NCBI GenBank assembly: GCA_028345295.1
Contig: JAOMDA010000009.1
Location: forward strand, 1-56,165
Direction: 5' to 3'
From: Candidatus Nitrosopelagicus sp.
Lineage (GTDB): Archaea > Thermoproteota > Nitrososphaeria > Nitrososphaerales > Nitrosopumilaceae
Length of the DNA: 56,165 bases
This document shows, piece after piece, positions 16,680-25,063 of this stretch. A model generated the notes under the pieces. It did no database searches, was not told the DNA's origin, and saw only the letters and a program-made list of their open reading frames with translations. Position 1 is the first letter of the stretch. The number at the start of each line of letters is the position of its first letter. Position numbers and translations under genes: made by a program.

Positions 16680-17336
16680 GTGTTGATTGTTGATCTTCAT
16701 CTAAAAGGAAAACTTGCCATTGTTATTGGCTCTGGAAATGAGGGTATGAAGAAAGTTAGCTCACTTTTGACACAAGACTGTGAAATTCTTGTATTAAGTG
16801 CTAATTCAAATTCACAATTTGAGAAATATGTCAAGCAAGGAAAAATTAAATTTAAAAAGATTAAACTAAAGGACGCAAGTTTTCTTTCAAATTATAAACC
16901 ATATCTTGTAATGGCTACTACCACTGACAGAGTATTGAATAGAAAAATTGTTGAGAAGGCTAAGAAAATGAAGTCATATGCATATGCCTCAGATGATCCA
17001 GAAGTTAGTGATTTTGCACATCCATCTGTCATTAATGTAGCAGATACTGTTCAAATTGCTATATCTACTGGTGGAAGCAGTCCTGCAATGGCTCGTAAAA
17101 TTAAACTTAAAGCAGAATCGTACTTTAAAAAGAATATTTCAGATGAAGAAATTTTTCAAATAAGACTACAAAAATTTGCCAGATCTGAGGCAAAACTGTT
17201 TATAAAAACACAGATAGAGAGAAAAAAATTTTTGTATAGTATATTGAACGATAAACGTGTAAAAGAGTTATTAAAAGATGGAAAATACAAACAAGCACAG
17301 ACTAGAGTTAAAAAAATATTAAATGAATGGCTATGA
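16680..17336 (+). CDS. Precorrin-2 dehydrogenase / sirohydrochlorin ferrochelatase (Met8p/CysG-N type)
   Basis: NAD-dependent oxidation of precorrin-2 to sirohydrochlorin, and often iron insertion to siroheme. Over 218 residues: Rossmann start LKGKLAIVIGSGNEGMKKVSSL, then YAYASDDPEVSDFAHPSV and VQIAISTGGSSPAMARKIK, the family hallmark. The GTG start is the first in-frame start after a TGA at 16668; TCTATAAATATC lies about 25 nt upstream. Its stop overlaps the hemA start by 10 nt, and it supplies siroheme to the adjacent, divergent AhbAB. Confidence 0.92.
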   Translation: MLIVDLHLKGKLAIVIGSGNEGMKKVSSLLTQDCEILVLSANSNSQFEKYVKQGKIKFKKIKLKDASFLSNYKPYLVMATTTDRVLNRKIVEKAKKMKSYAYASDDPEVSDFAHPSVINVADTVQIAISTGGSSPAMARKIKLKAESYFKKNISDEEIFQIRLQKFARSEAKLFIKTQIERKKFLYSILNDKRVKELLKDGKYKQAQTRVKKILNEWL

Positions 17337-18598
17337 AACAAGAAATATTTAATGCAAGAGTGACGTTTAGAAAATCCCCAATTCATGTTTTAGAGCGTTT
17401 TACATTAGGTGACATTGAAAATGCGTATTCATCTTTTCAAAAACATACTGACCTACAGGAATGTGTGATATTACAAACATGCAATAGAGTAGAGATTTTT
17501 GGAAGTGGTACTAAACACGATATTGACAAAATAAAAAAAGTGTGGGCATCATTATCAGGCTTGGAAGAACATGCTTTTCAAGATAATTTAGAATGGAGTA
17601 AGGATTCAGATGTCTATGATCACCTTTTAAAATTAACATCTGGTTTAGATTCGATGGTTGTAGGTGAAGAACAGATTTTAGGTCAAATAAAGAATTCAAT
17701 TGCCTCTGCCAGAAGTAATAAATCATCAGGTGAACATCTTAACACATTATTTGATAAAGCAATTCGTGTAGGTACACGTGTAAGGAATTCAACTGGAATT
17801 AGTAAAGGTAGCATCTCAATTGGTTCTATGGCAGTGAAACTTGCAGAAGAAAATGTTGATGATATGAAGTTAAAACATATTTTATTAATTGGGACAGGTG
17901 ACGCAGCAGCATTAGTTGCAAAATCTCTTACAAAGCGTGGATATCAGTTTTCAATAACAAGTAGAACAATTGAACGTTCAACATCTTTTTCAAAGACAAT
18001 TGGTGGTACACCTATAGATTTTAATCAAATACTTTCTGGATTTGAGAAATATGATGTTGTATTTGTAGCCACAACTGCACCATATTTCTTAGTTACACAC
18101 GAGAGAATACAAAAAGCACTAAACGAAAAAAATAGTGGGATGATGATTTTAGATTTATCAAACCCACGAACAGTTGATGAGAAAGTAGCTGAATTAAGTG
18201 GAATAAAATTAATGAATATTGATCAAATTGCTGAAATGGTTGATAAGAACATGCGAAGTCGAATGGGTCAAAAAACTTCTGCAGAACAAATAATTAAAGA
18301 GGAATTAACAGTATTAGAGGCATCAATGAAAAGATTAGAAGCAGAACCTATTGTAAAAGATGTTTTCAAAAATATGGATGAAATAAGAATTAAGGAATTA
18401 GAAAAAGCTATGAATATGTTAGGTGATCTAGATCCTGATAAAAAGAAAATTATTGACGATCTAACAAAGTCTGTTGTAGAAAATATTGTTTCAGTTCCAA
18501 TGAATAATTTACGTAAAGAAACTGAGCAAGGAAATTCTGAATTAATAGATACTGTTGGTAAATTATTTAATTATAAGAAAAAAATTGATTCCACATAA
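17327..18598 (+). CDS. hemA: Glutamyl-tRNA reductase
   Basis: First committed C5-pathway enzyme, reducing Glu-tRNA to glutamate-1-semialdehyde, the substrate of HemL. In 423 residues: catalytic Cys about C52 in LQTCNRVEIF, SGLDSMVVGEEQILGQIKN, GSISIGSMAVKLAE, Rossmann HILLIGTGDAAALVAKSL, and ILDLSNPRTVDEKV. The C-terminal dimerisation helix (about 320-410) is intact. It overlaps the precorrin-2 dehydrogenase gene. The stop is 3 nt from the end of the convergent acetyltransferase gene. Confidence 0.96.
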   Translation: MAMKQEIFNARVTFRKSPIHVLERFTLGDIENAYSSFQKHTDLQECVILQTCNRVEIFGSGTKHDIDKIKKVWASLSGLEEHAFQDNLEWSKDSDVYDHLLKLTSGLDSMVVGEEQILGQIKNSIASARSNKSSGEHLNTLFDKAIRVGTRVRNSTGISKGSISIGSMAVKLAEENVDDMKLKHILLIGTGDAAALVAKSLTKRGYQFSITSRTIERSTSFSKTIGGTPIDFNQILSGFEKYDVVFVATTAPYFLVTHERIQKALNEKNSGMMILDLSNPRTVDEKVAELSGIKLMNIDQIAEMVDKNMRSRMGQKTSAEQIIKEELTVLEASMKRLEAEPIVKDVFKNMDEIRIKELEKAMNMLGDLDPDKKKIIDDLTKSVVENIVSVPMNNLRKETEQGNSELIDTVGKLFNYKKKIDST

Positions 18599-18601
18599 TC
18601 A

Positions 18602-19036
18602 TCAGTGATCAAATCGCATACAATTTGATTCGTGTTTAAATCCAATCTTTTCATAAAATTCTTTCACATCATCCTTGCAGTCCAAAATTGTCTTATAACA
18701 TCCACGATTTTTTGCTATTTCTAATAATGACTCAACAAGTTTCCCCCCAATCTGTTTTCTTTCAAATCCTTCTCTAACTACAACATCTTCAATATGACCA
18801 ACAATTCCACCTTTATGAATAAATTTTTGTTCGATAAGTAATGTCGTAGATCCCACAATCTTGCCGTCAAGCTCTGCAATGTGAATAATATGATTTGGAT
18901 CATCTAATATTTTCTTTAAAATAGTTTTAGCATTATCTTTTCCTAAATCACTAGCAATTTTGAGATTATCGAGGCATTCAAGAAATCCTTTTTCCAAATC
19001 TGATTCCTGAATTTCACGAATAAGTATATTATCCAA
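18602..19036 (-). CDS. GNAT acetyltransferase resembling glucosamine-6-phosphate N-acetyltransferase (Gna1)
   Basis: A 144-residue GNAT enzyme. The acetyl-CoA loop is in GHIEDVVVREGFERKQIGGKL, followed by GCYKTILDCKDDVKEFYEKI. The combination GHIEDVVV...GCYKxILDC...FYEKxGF is strikingly like eukaryotic Gna1, which acetylates glucosamine-6-phosphate. It begins (TTG) 6 nt after a sugar-1-phosphate nucleotidyltransferase, consistent with nucleotide-sugar synthesis. Substrate assignment is inference from motif resemblance and context. Confidence 0.8.
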   Translation of the reverse strand: MDNILIREIQESDLEKGFLECLDNLKIASDLGKDNAKTILKKILDDPNHIIHIAELDGKIVGSTTLLIEQKFIHKGGIVGHIEDVVVREGFERKQIGGKLVESLLEIAKNRGCYKTILDCKDDVKEFYEKIGFKHESNCMRFDH

Positions 19037-19042
19037 ATTACT

Positions 19043-19744
19043 TCATTTCCTTCTATTTTTTTTACGATACATTCTATTTGTTTCTTCATAGATTACTTTG
19101 TTACCAATATCAATGAATGTTCTTTTTGAAACAAAACTGTTTACACGTTTCTTTTTTGAAATTATTTTTTTAATTACAGTATCCATATCATATTGTTTAT
19201 TTTTTGGTATAAGGCTGAAAATTTCAGGTTCGAAAACATAACAGCCCATGTTTATTTTTGAATTAAATGTTGGTTTTTCATTCCATGCTGTAATAATACC
19301 ATTTTTTTTAGTATCAATCACACCATATTTTAATTCAAATTTGTAATTGTACAAACTCATTGTAACTAAAGATTTTTTTTTAACATGCCCAAGAATCATA
19401 TTTTTTAAATTAAAATCAAAAATTGAGTCGCCATAAACACAAACAAATGTCTCATCAACAAATTTTTCAGCAGTTTTTAACTGCCCAGCAGTGGCAAGAG
19501 GTTTTTTTGATATAGCATATTCAATACTAACACCAAATTTACTTCCATCTTTAAAATATGATTTAATTTTTTCATGTTTATAACTAACACATAAAACAAT
19601 ATCTTTGACACCATTTTTTTTAATCCATTTGATGACATATTCCAGGATTGGTTTTTTACCTAAAGGCAGCATTGGTTTTGGAAGTGTTTTTGTATATGGT
19701 AATAGTCTAGTACCTAAACCACCTGCTAGAATTACTGCCTTCAT
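19043..19744 (-). CDS. Sugar-1-phosphate nucleotidyltransferase
   Basis: NTP_transferase family, 233 residues. The nucleotide loop is MKAVILAGGLGTRLLPYTK, then LPKPMLPLGKKPILEY. The catalytic region FVCVYGDSIFDFN provides the metal-binding Asp, with EKP, MGCYVFEPEI and FIDIGN further on. It has only the catalytic domain, with no left-handed beta-helix, so it is shorter than GlmU. Its partner gene is a Gna1-like acetyltransferase; UTP or GTP specificity cannot be read from the sequence. Confidence 0.9.
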   Translation of the reverse strand: MKAVILAGGLGTRLLPYTKTLPKPMLPLGKKPILEYVIKWIKKNGVKDIVLCVSYKHEKIKSYFKDGSKFGVSIEYAISKKPLATAGQLKTAEKFVDETFVCVYGDSIFDFNLKNMILGHVKKKSLVTMSLYNYKFELKYGVIDTKKNGIITAWNEKPTFNSKINMGCYVFEPEIFSLIPKNKQYDMDTVIKKIISKKKRVNSFVSKRTFIDIGNKVIYEETNRMYRKKNRRK

Positions 19745-19790
19745 GAATTTCTTTTCAAATATGAGATTATTTATGTTGCATTACACAATT

Positions 19791-21077
19791 TTAGTAACTT
19801 AGCCTCAATTTTGAAACTTTTTTTATCACATCATTTGGGCTTTCACCAAAAATGAGTATCATCGGCTCTTTACCAAAATCACCTTTATGATAAACTAGAT
19901 CAGGGCATTTATTTTTTAAAATACTTGATACACCCCAAATAATAGATGAGTTTTCTTGTTTCTTCATATTTTTTGGTTCCTTACTTCTATCATAACTGAG
20001 AACAGTAAATCCTAATTTTTTTGCTAGTGAAATAATCTTTGTGTCGTATTTAATATTAATACATGATAAAACCTCTGAAAATTTTTTATTCACCTGTATT
20101 ACTGCAGAGGCAACATGTTGTGATCCACCATAAACAATTTCACCTGCAGTTACAATTTCTTTTCCTGCTTTAACTAAACGACCTGAAACACCCAAAATAT
20201 CATTTATTGTTTTTGGATTTATTTTTGCAAAAACGAAATTTGTTTGGCATTCAGGAATTATTCTATGTATATTTTTTGTTTGTTTAAATTCATCTATAGA
20301 ATCTTGTAGATGCTTAACATCTTTTGAAATTTCTTCATGTGTTATATTAATTCCCTTACCAATGCTGATTGAATTTTTAATTAGCTTGTACACAAATTTT
20401 TTAGCAATTTTGGCAGCTTCATTAACCACTAATCCTTTTGCAAGCGATTCAGTAATTGATGCTGAGTAGTTGCATCCACTACCATGATTAATGATAGGAA
20501 TTTTTTTCCCTGAAATTTTATATTCTTGAGTTGATTCTAGTACAAAGTCAGTTATTTTATTATTTGATTCAGTAAAGCCAGTAATAATTACATTTTTTGC
20601 GCCCATGGTTTGTATTTTTTTTGCAGCCTTTCTTGCATCTGTAATACCCGTTAATACATTTGATTCATACCTATTTGGGGTTATAACATCAGCCAACGGA
20701 ATAATCATTTTTCTGTAATCACGTAATGCACTTCTTTTAAGTAGTAACTTACCTGTTGTTGATTTTATAATTGGGTCTACAACTATAGGAAATTTTGAAT
20801 CTTTTAATTTTGAATGTAGTACTTTGATTATTTGAGAATTGAAAACCATTCCAATTTTTACTGCATCTATATGAAAATCTGACAAAACTGAGTCTATTTG
20901 TAATTCTAAACTTCTCCTAGAAACAGGCTCAATTGAGCTGATTTTTTTTGTATTTTGACTAGTTATTGCAGTTATTACAGTAAATGGGTAGATACCATTG
21001 GTTGAAAATGTCTTGACATCACTTTGTATTCCTGCACCAGTTGATGGATCAGAACCACCAATGGAAAGTATATTCAT
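19791..21077 (-). CDS. thiDN: Hydroxymethylpyrimidine(-phosphate) kinase fused to thiamine-phosphate synthase ThiN
   Basis: Bifunctional thiamine enzyme. Residues about 1-250 are the ribokinase-fold ThiD (MNILSIGGSDPSTGAGIQSD; ITPNRYESNVLTG; NHGSGCNYSASITESLA, the anion-hole/catalytic region). Residues about 260-428 are the ThiN domain (IIPECQTNFVFAKI, SGRLVKAGKEIVTAGEIVYG, GGSQHVASAVIQVN), the archaeal replacement for ThiE. There is no HTH, so it is not the ThiR regulator form. I chose ATG 21077: it begins the conserved ThiD N-terminus and lies 26.5 nt from the shared TATA box. An extra ATG at 21092 was made by a 15-bp duplication. Confidence 0.94.
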   Translation of the reverse strand: MNILSIGGSDPSTGAGIQSDVKTFSTNGIYPFTVITAITSQNTKKISSIEPVSRRSLELQIDSVLSDFHIDAVKIGMVFNSQIIKVLHSKLKDSKFPIVVDPIIKSTTGKLLLKRSALRDYRKMIIPLADVITPNRYESNVLTGITDARKAAKKIQTMGAKNVIITGFTESNNKITDFVLESTQEYKISGKKIPIINHGSGCNYSASITESLAKGLVVNEAAKIAKKFVYKLIKNSISIGKGINITHEEISKDVKHLQDSIDEFKQTKNIHRIIPECQTNFVFAKINPKTINDILGVSGRLVKAGKEIVTAGEIVYGGSQHVASAVIQVNKKFSEVLSCINIKYDTKIISLAKKLGFTVLSYDRSKEPKNMKKQENSSIIWGVSSILKNKCPDLVYHKGDFGKEPMILIFGESPNDVIKKVSKLRLSY

Positions 21078-21100
21078 AATGATCGTATTCATAATGATTG
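21071..21100. repeat. 15-bp tandem duplication over the thiDN start
   Basis: Units 21071-21085 and 21086-21100 are identical except for one base (C at 21084, T at 21099). Each unit holds one CAT, i.e. one thiDN-strand ATG, giving two in-frame start codons five codons apart. Confidence 0.93.
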
Positions 21101-21110
21101 TTTAAATTTA
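21101..21110. promoter_or_regulatory. Shared bidirectional TATA box, thiDN/thiC
   Basis: TTTAAATTTA lies between the divergent genes. The self-complementary TTTAAA core (21101-21106) is centred at 21103.5, exactly 26.5 nt from the thiDN ATG (21077, minus) and 26.5 nt from the thiC ATG (21130, plus). Both transcripts would be leaderless. A BRE-like GGTAAA precedes the box on the minus strand. Inference from geometry. Confidence 0.65.
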
Positions 21111-21129
21111 CCATTTGCGTATGTTTGGT

Positions 21130-22455
21130 ATGGCTACTCAAATGACCTATGCACGAAGAGGTGTCGCAACAGAACAGATGAAGCAGGTTGCAAAAGATGA
21201 AGATGTTACACTAGAATGGCTTCTACCAAAAATTGCAACTGGATCAATAATTATCCCAAGTAATAATGTACGATCACAGAAAATTCATAATGTTGGAATT
21301 GGAAAAGGAATGAAAACAAAAGTTAATGTCAATATTGGTAGCTCTACCCTAAATGTAAATGTCGAAGAAGAAGTAGAGAAAGCCAAAGTTGCTTTAAAAT
21401 ATCATGCTGATACAATCATGGATCTTAGTGATGGTGGTGATGTCGGGCAAATTAGAAGAACACTGTTGGATGCAGCCCCCATAACATTTGGAACGGTTCC
21501 AATTTATGAAGCATATAATTTCGGTGTTGAAAAGCATAAAAATCCACTTGATATTACAGAGGATGATTATCTTAATGCATTTGAAAATAATATCAAAGAT
21601 GGTGTAGATTACACAACAATACATTCTGGAATAACTAAAGAAATTGCAAAACGAATTCTCAAAGTAGAACGATATGGTGGTATAGTAAGTAAAGGTGGTA
21701 CTATTACTGCTGCATGGATGTTAAAATATGATAAGGAGAATCCATACATTACTCATTATGATTACATGATGGAATTAGCACAAAAATATGATGTAACATT
21801 CAGTCTAGGTGATGCATTACGTCCAGGTTCAATTTTAGATTCACATGATGAATTACAAGTACAAGAGATGATCAATATTGCTAGACTAGCAAAACGTGCA
21901 AATGAAAAAGATGTACAAGTAATGATCGAAGGTCCAGGTCATGTACCTCTAAATGAGGTTGCTGCAAATGTTCGTCTTGCAAAATCCCTCATAGGTGATG
22001 TTCCATATTATGTATTAGGACCATTAGTTACTGATATAGCATCTGGTCATGATCATATTGCAAGTGCAATAGGTGCTGCAGTATCTGCTAGTGAAGGTGT
22101 AGATTTATTGTGTTATTTGACACCATCTGAGCATTTAGCATTACCAAATGCAGATGATGTTAAAGCAGGCTTAATTGCATATAGAATTGCTGCTCATGCT
22201 GGAGATTTAGTAAAACTTCGTGAAAAGGCGATAAAATGGGATATGAAAATGACTGAAGCTAGAAGAACTTTAGATTGGGAGAAACAATTAGCACTTTCAA
22301 TTGATCCAGAACTAGCTGCAAAAATTCATAGTAGAACTGGACAGCATCCAGGAAATAGTGTTCCCTGTACAATGTGTGGTGGAGCATGTGTTTATCTTAT
22401 GCTTCCACAACAGAGAAAATACGAAAAAGAAAACCAATCATTAAATCAGAGTTAA
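21130..22455 (+). CDS. thiC: Phosphomethylpyrimidine synthase
   Basis: Radical SAM enzyme that rearranges aminoimidazole ribotide to HMP-phosphate, the substrate of ThiD in the divergent gene. About 441 residues: MATQMTYARRG, GSIIIPSNN, MDLSDGGDVGQIRR, TIHSGI, VMIEGPGHVPLNE and YVLGPLVTDIASGHDH, with the C-terminal cluster motif CTMCGGACVYLM (CX2CX4C). ATG 21130 matches the usual archaeal N-terminus and the TATA spacing; TTG 21115 and ATG 21121 are in frame upstream. The 3' end overlaps the Nudix gene by 15 nt. Confidence 0.96.
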   Translation: MATQMTYARRGVATEQMKQVAKDEDVTLEWLLPKIATGSIIIPSNNVRSQKIHNVGIGKGMKTKVNVNIGSSTLNVNVEEEVEKAKVALKYHADTIMDLSDGGDVGQIRRTLLDAAPITFGTVPIYEAYNFGVEKHKNPLDITEDDYLNAFENNIKDGVDYTTIHSGITKEIAKRILKVERYGGIVSKGGTITAAWMLKYDKENPYITHYDYMMELAQKYDVTFSLGDALRPGSILDSHDELQVQEMINIARLAKRANEKDVQVMIEGPGHVPLNEVAANVRLAKSLIGDVPYYVLGPLVTDIASGHDHIASAIGAAVSASEGVDLLCYLTPSEHLALPNADDVKAGLIAYRIAAHAGDLVKLREKAIKWDMKMTEARRTLDWEKQLALSIDPELAAKIHSRTGQHPGNSVPCTMCGGACVYLMLPQQRKYEKENQSLNQS

Positions 22456-22845
22456 TAAAACTTTTTCAAGGCTAGGTACTGTTTCAAATTTTTTTATTTC
22501 TTCAATTTGAATCCATTTAAAATCTGAGTTTTCCCAATTTAGTTGTAATTCGATATTAGATACTCCAAATAAAAATGGAAAAATATGCCACATATGATTT
22601 TTGTATTGTGGAGAAATTATATCCATTTCTTTACCTTCCTTTAACAGGTTTATCTCATGTTCTGCTAACCCAACCTCTTCAAAAATCTCAATTATTGCTC
22701 TTTTGAGTGGCTGCTCATTATTTTCTATAATTCCACTAACACCACCCCAGAGATTTTTCATAGATTTTACATTTTGACTTCTTTTTAGAATTAGAATTTT
22801 TTTATCGTGTTTTAGGAATGATGTAACAATATCAGTATAATGCAT
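22441..22845 (-). CDS. Nudix hydrolase, last gene of the aromatic operon
   Basis: A 134-residue Nudix fold, 3 nt after tyrA and in the same direction. The Nudix box spans GIIENNEQPLKRAI then IEIFEEVGL: the first Gly and Glu, the EE pair and the final Gly are present, but the usual Arg of REUxEE is Ile. The metal-binding glutamates remain, so activity is likely. The substrate cannot be read. Cotranscription with aromatic genes may be incidental or may point to a housecleaning or cofactor role. Confidence 0.85.
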   Translation of the reverse strand: MHYTDIVTSFLKHDKKILILKRSQNVKSMKNLWGGVSGIIENNEQPLKRAIIEIFEEVGLAEHEINLLKEGKEMDIISPQYKNHMWHIFPFLFGVSNIELQLNWENSDFKWIQIEEIKKFETVPSLEKVLLTLI

Positions 22846-22848
22846 AGT

Positions 22849-23700
22849 TTATTTTTCAATAATATTTACCATTCTTGTTAGTTTTTTATATGATTTATCC
22901 AAATCAACGTTCTGTGATATTTTTTCTTTACTGGAATTTATGTATGCAATAATCTCTTCACTTTTTCCTTCTTGTGCGTCTGTTAATAATCTACCAACAT
23001 CTTTCCAAAATTCTTCTGCAACTCTACGAATCTCAGGATTAGAAATTATTGTTTCAATTAATTCTGGTGATTCAGTTAAAATACTTTCAGCAATTATTTT
23101 TTGTGCCTTAAATGTGGTTCCAGCCATTTTTTCAGTTAATTTAATTTTGTCATCTTTTGCAAGAATATTTGCAAATGCAATATTCAGCAAGTGTGTTAAT
23201 CCCAAAATCAATGCAATTTTTTTGTCATGTTCAGTTGAATCAATTGTGACAAAATTGGCACCAATAAATAATGATTTTGCCATTATGAGTTCTTTTTTTC
23301 CATCTTTAATAGGAATTGAAATCACATTTTGATTTTTTATTGTTTTTGTCCCAGGTCCAAACATAGGATGTATACATATTGGAGAGATTTTACTAGGCAT
23401 TTTAGCTAAGGCTGCAGCAGTTTTTGATTTTTGTGATGCAATATCAATTAAGCACGCACCACGTTTCATTTCTTTTGAGATTAATCTAATTATTTCAGGT
23501 GTTTTTTTTGTGGGTGTTGATAATAATACAAAATCTGCTTTTAGAATAGAACCAATTAATGAGTCAGAATTTATTATTGATTTTAAAACAGGCTTTTCTG
23601 AGTCATGACCAGTAACTTCAAATCCATTATTAAGAAAATAACTCGAAAACCATTTACCCATTTTCCCACCTGCACCAATAACTGTAATTGCTTTTGTCAT
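22849..23700 (-). CDS. tyrA: Prephenate (arogenate) dehydrogenase
   Basis: NAD(P)-dependent oxidative decarboxylation on the tyrosine branch. The 283 residues include the Rossmann start AITVIGAGGKMGKWFSSYF, DFVLLSTPTKKTPEI, CLIDIASQKSKT and the catalytic-region ICIHPMFGPGTKTI. The helical C-terminal domain ends in a coiled segment. No ACT domain is present. It overlaps the mutase-aminotransferase gene by 4 nt. Whether prephenate or arogenate is used is undecided; a linked aminotransferase makes either order possible. Confidence 0.92.
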   Translation of the reverse strand: MTKAITVIGAGGKMGKWFSSYFLNNGFEVTGHDSEKPVLKSIINSDSLIGSILKADFVLLSTPTKKTPEIIRLISKEMKRGACLIDIASQKSKTAAALAKMPSKISPICIHPMFGPGTKTIKNQNVISIPIKDGKKELIMAKSLFIGANFVTIDSTEHDKKIALILGLTHLLNIAFANILAKDDKIKLTEKMAGTTFKAQKIIAESILTESPELIETIISNPEIRRVAEEFWKDVGRLLTDAQEGKSEEIIAYINSSKEKISQNVDLDKSYKKLTRMVNIIEK

Positions 23701-25061
23701 TTGTTAATCTCTGATGATAGTATATTCAATCCCTCAATTATACTCTCTTTTTTAACACATGCCGATATTCTAAAAAATTCTCCATAGTCACCAAATGCTT
23801 CGCCAGGTGCAATAGCTAATCCATATTCAAGTAATTTATGTGCTAATTCTGTAGTGCTTGTTTTATCATTTCTGATTTTTGCAAACACGTACATTGCACC
23901 ATCTGGAATAACAAATTCCAGATCCATCTTTTGACAGTTTTCAATTAAAACTTTCATCTGTTCACTGATTTGGTTTGTGTTTTCACTTACATCATCATTA
24001 ATTGAATTCATGGCGATAAATTGAATGGGTTCAGAAACATTGGTTAAACAGAGTGCCTGTAATTTTGCTAGTTTTTTCACAATTTCTGAAGAAGATGCAA
24101 CGTATCCAATTCTATATCCTGTCATTGCATGTGATTTTGAGAATGATTGAGTCACAATCGCATTTTCATAATTATAGGATAGTATACTTTTCCATGAATT
24201 ATTCGAATAATTACTATAGATTTCATCACTTAAAATAAATAAATTATGTTCTTTTGCAATATTGATTATCTGGTCTTGTAGTTTTTCTGGTAAAATTTTT
24301 CCAGTTGGATTGTTTGGATAATTCAAAATTATCATTCTTGTGTTTATATTAATTGCAGAATTAATTTGCTCAATTGTTGGTTCCCATTTGGTTTGTAATG
24401 TTGTATTAATTGTGCGAACTTTTACTCCTGCATTTATAGCACACTGCCTGTATGCTGGCCATGCTGGTTCGATAATAACAATTTCATCGCCAGGATTAAG
24501 AAGTGATGAAATTGCAAGGTAAACACCAAATCTTGCACCTGGTACAACTAGAATATTGTCTGATCTTATGTTTCCTTGGAAATTTTTACTACAAAATTCT
24601 GCAATTGATTGTCTAAATTCTGGTAATCCCATTACAGGGCCATATTTTCCAAATCCTTTATCATATACTTCTGATAGAGACTTCTTAACTGATTCTGGTG
24701 GATCAAAATCTGGCTCACCAACTTCAAGATGAATAATTTTTTTACCTTTTTTTTCCATTTCTTTTGCTTTCAAAAAAATTGTTAGATGTGTTTGGGAATT
24801 CTTACTCTGAACATTCACAGATTCATTAAGCAAGAAGTTTAGGAATCTAGTTGCAATGCTTTCATCCAAATCTAATGTTTTACATTCTGAAATTATTTTT
24901 TCTCTTAATTTAGTTTCTCTACCTTCATCAGTTATTGTAATACCTAATTCACTTTTTATATTTCCAATTTTCTGTGCAATTTCAGTTCGTGATTTTAACA
25001 GTTTTATCATTTCTAATGTAATTTGCTCCATTTTTTTTCGGAGTTCATCAATTTCAGACAT
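23697..25061 (-). CDS. Chorismate mutase fused to class I/II aminotransferase
   Basis: A 454-residue fusion. Residues 1-85 are an AroQ-type chorismate mutase helix bundle (IDELRKKMEQITLEMIKLL; RTEIAQKIGNIK). Residues about 95-454 are an aspartate-aminotransferase fold: HLEVGEPDFDPPESV, YGPVMGLPEFRQSI, ILNYPNNPTGKIL, PLP lysine in VTQSFSKSHAMTGYRIGY, and FFRISACV with the substrate arginine. It probably links chorismate to prephenate and to transamination of prephenate or hydroxyphenylpyruvate. The start at 25061 is chosen because it begins the mutase and sits 2 nt after the aroC stop; the frame extends 22 codons upstream into aroC. Confidence 0.93.
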   Translation of the reverse strand: MSEIDELRKKMEQITLEMIKLLKSRTEIAQKIGNIKSELGITITDEGRETKLREKIISECKTLDLDESIATRFLNFLLNESVNVQSKNSQTHLTIFLKAKEMEKKGKKIIHLEVGEPDFDPPESVKKSLSEVYDKGFGKYGPVMGLPEFRQSIAEFCSKNFQGNIRSDNILVVPGARFGVYLAISSLLNPGDEIVIIEPAWPAYRQCAINAGVKVRTINTTLQTKWEPTIEQINSAININTRMIILNYPNNPTGKILPEKLQDQIINIAKEHNLFILSDEIYSNYSNNSWKSILSYNYENAIVTQSFSKSHAMTGYRIGYVASSSEIVKKLAKLQALCLTNVSEPIQFIAMNSINDDVSENTNQISEQMKVLIENCQKMDLEFVIPDGAMYVFAKIRNDKTSTTELAHKLLEYGLAIAPGEAFGDYGEFFRISACVKKESIIEGLNILSSEINK

Positions 25062-25063
25062 TT

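Noticed and set aside
21077-21130. TPP riboswitch upstream of thiC or thiDN
   Set aside because: Only about 50 nt lie between the starts, and both messages seem leaderless.
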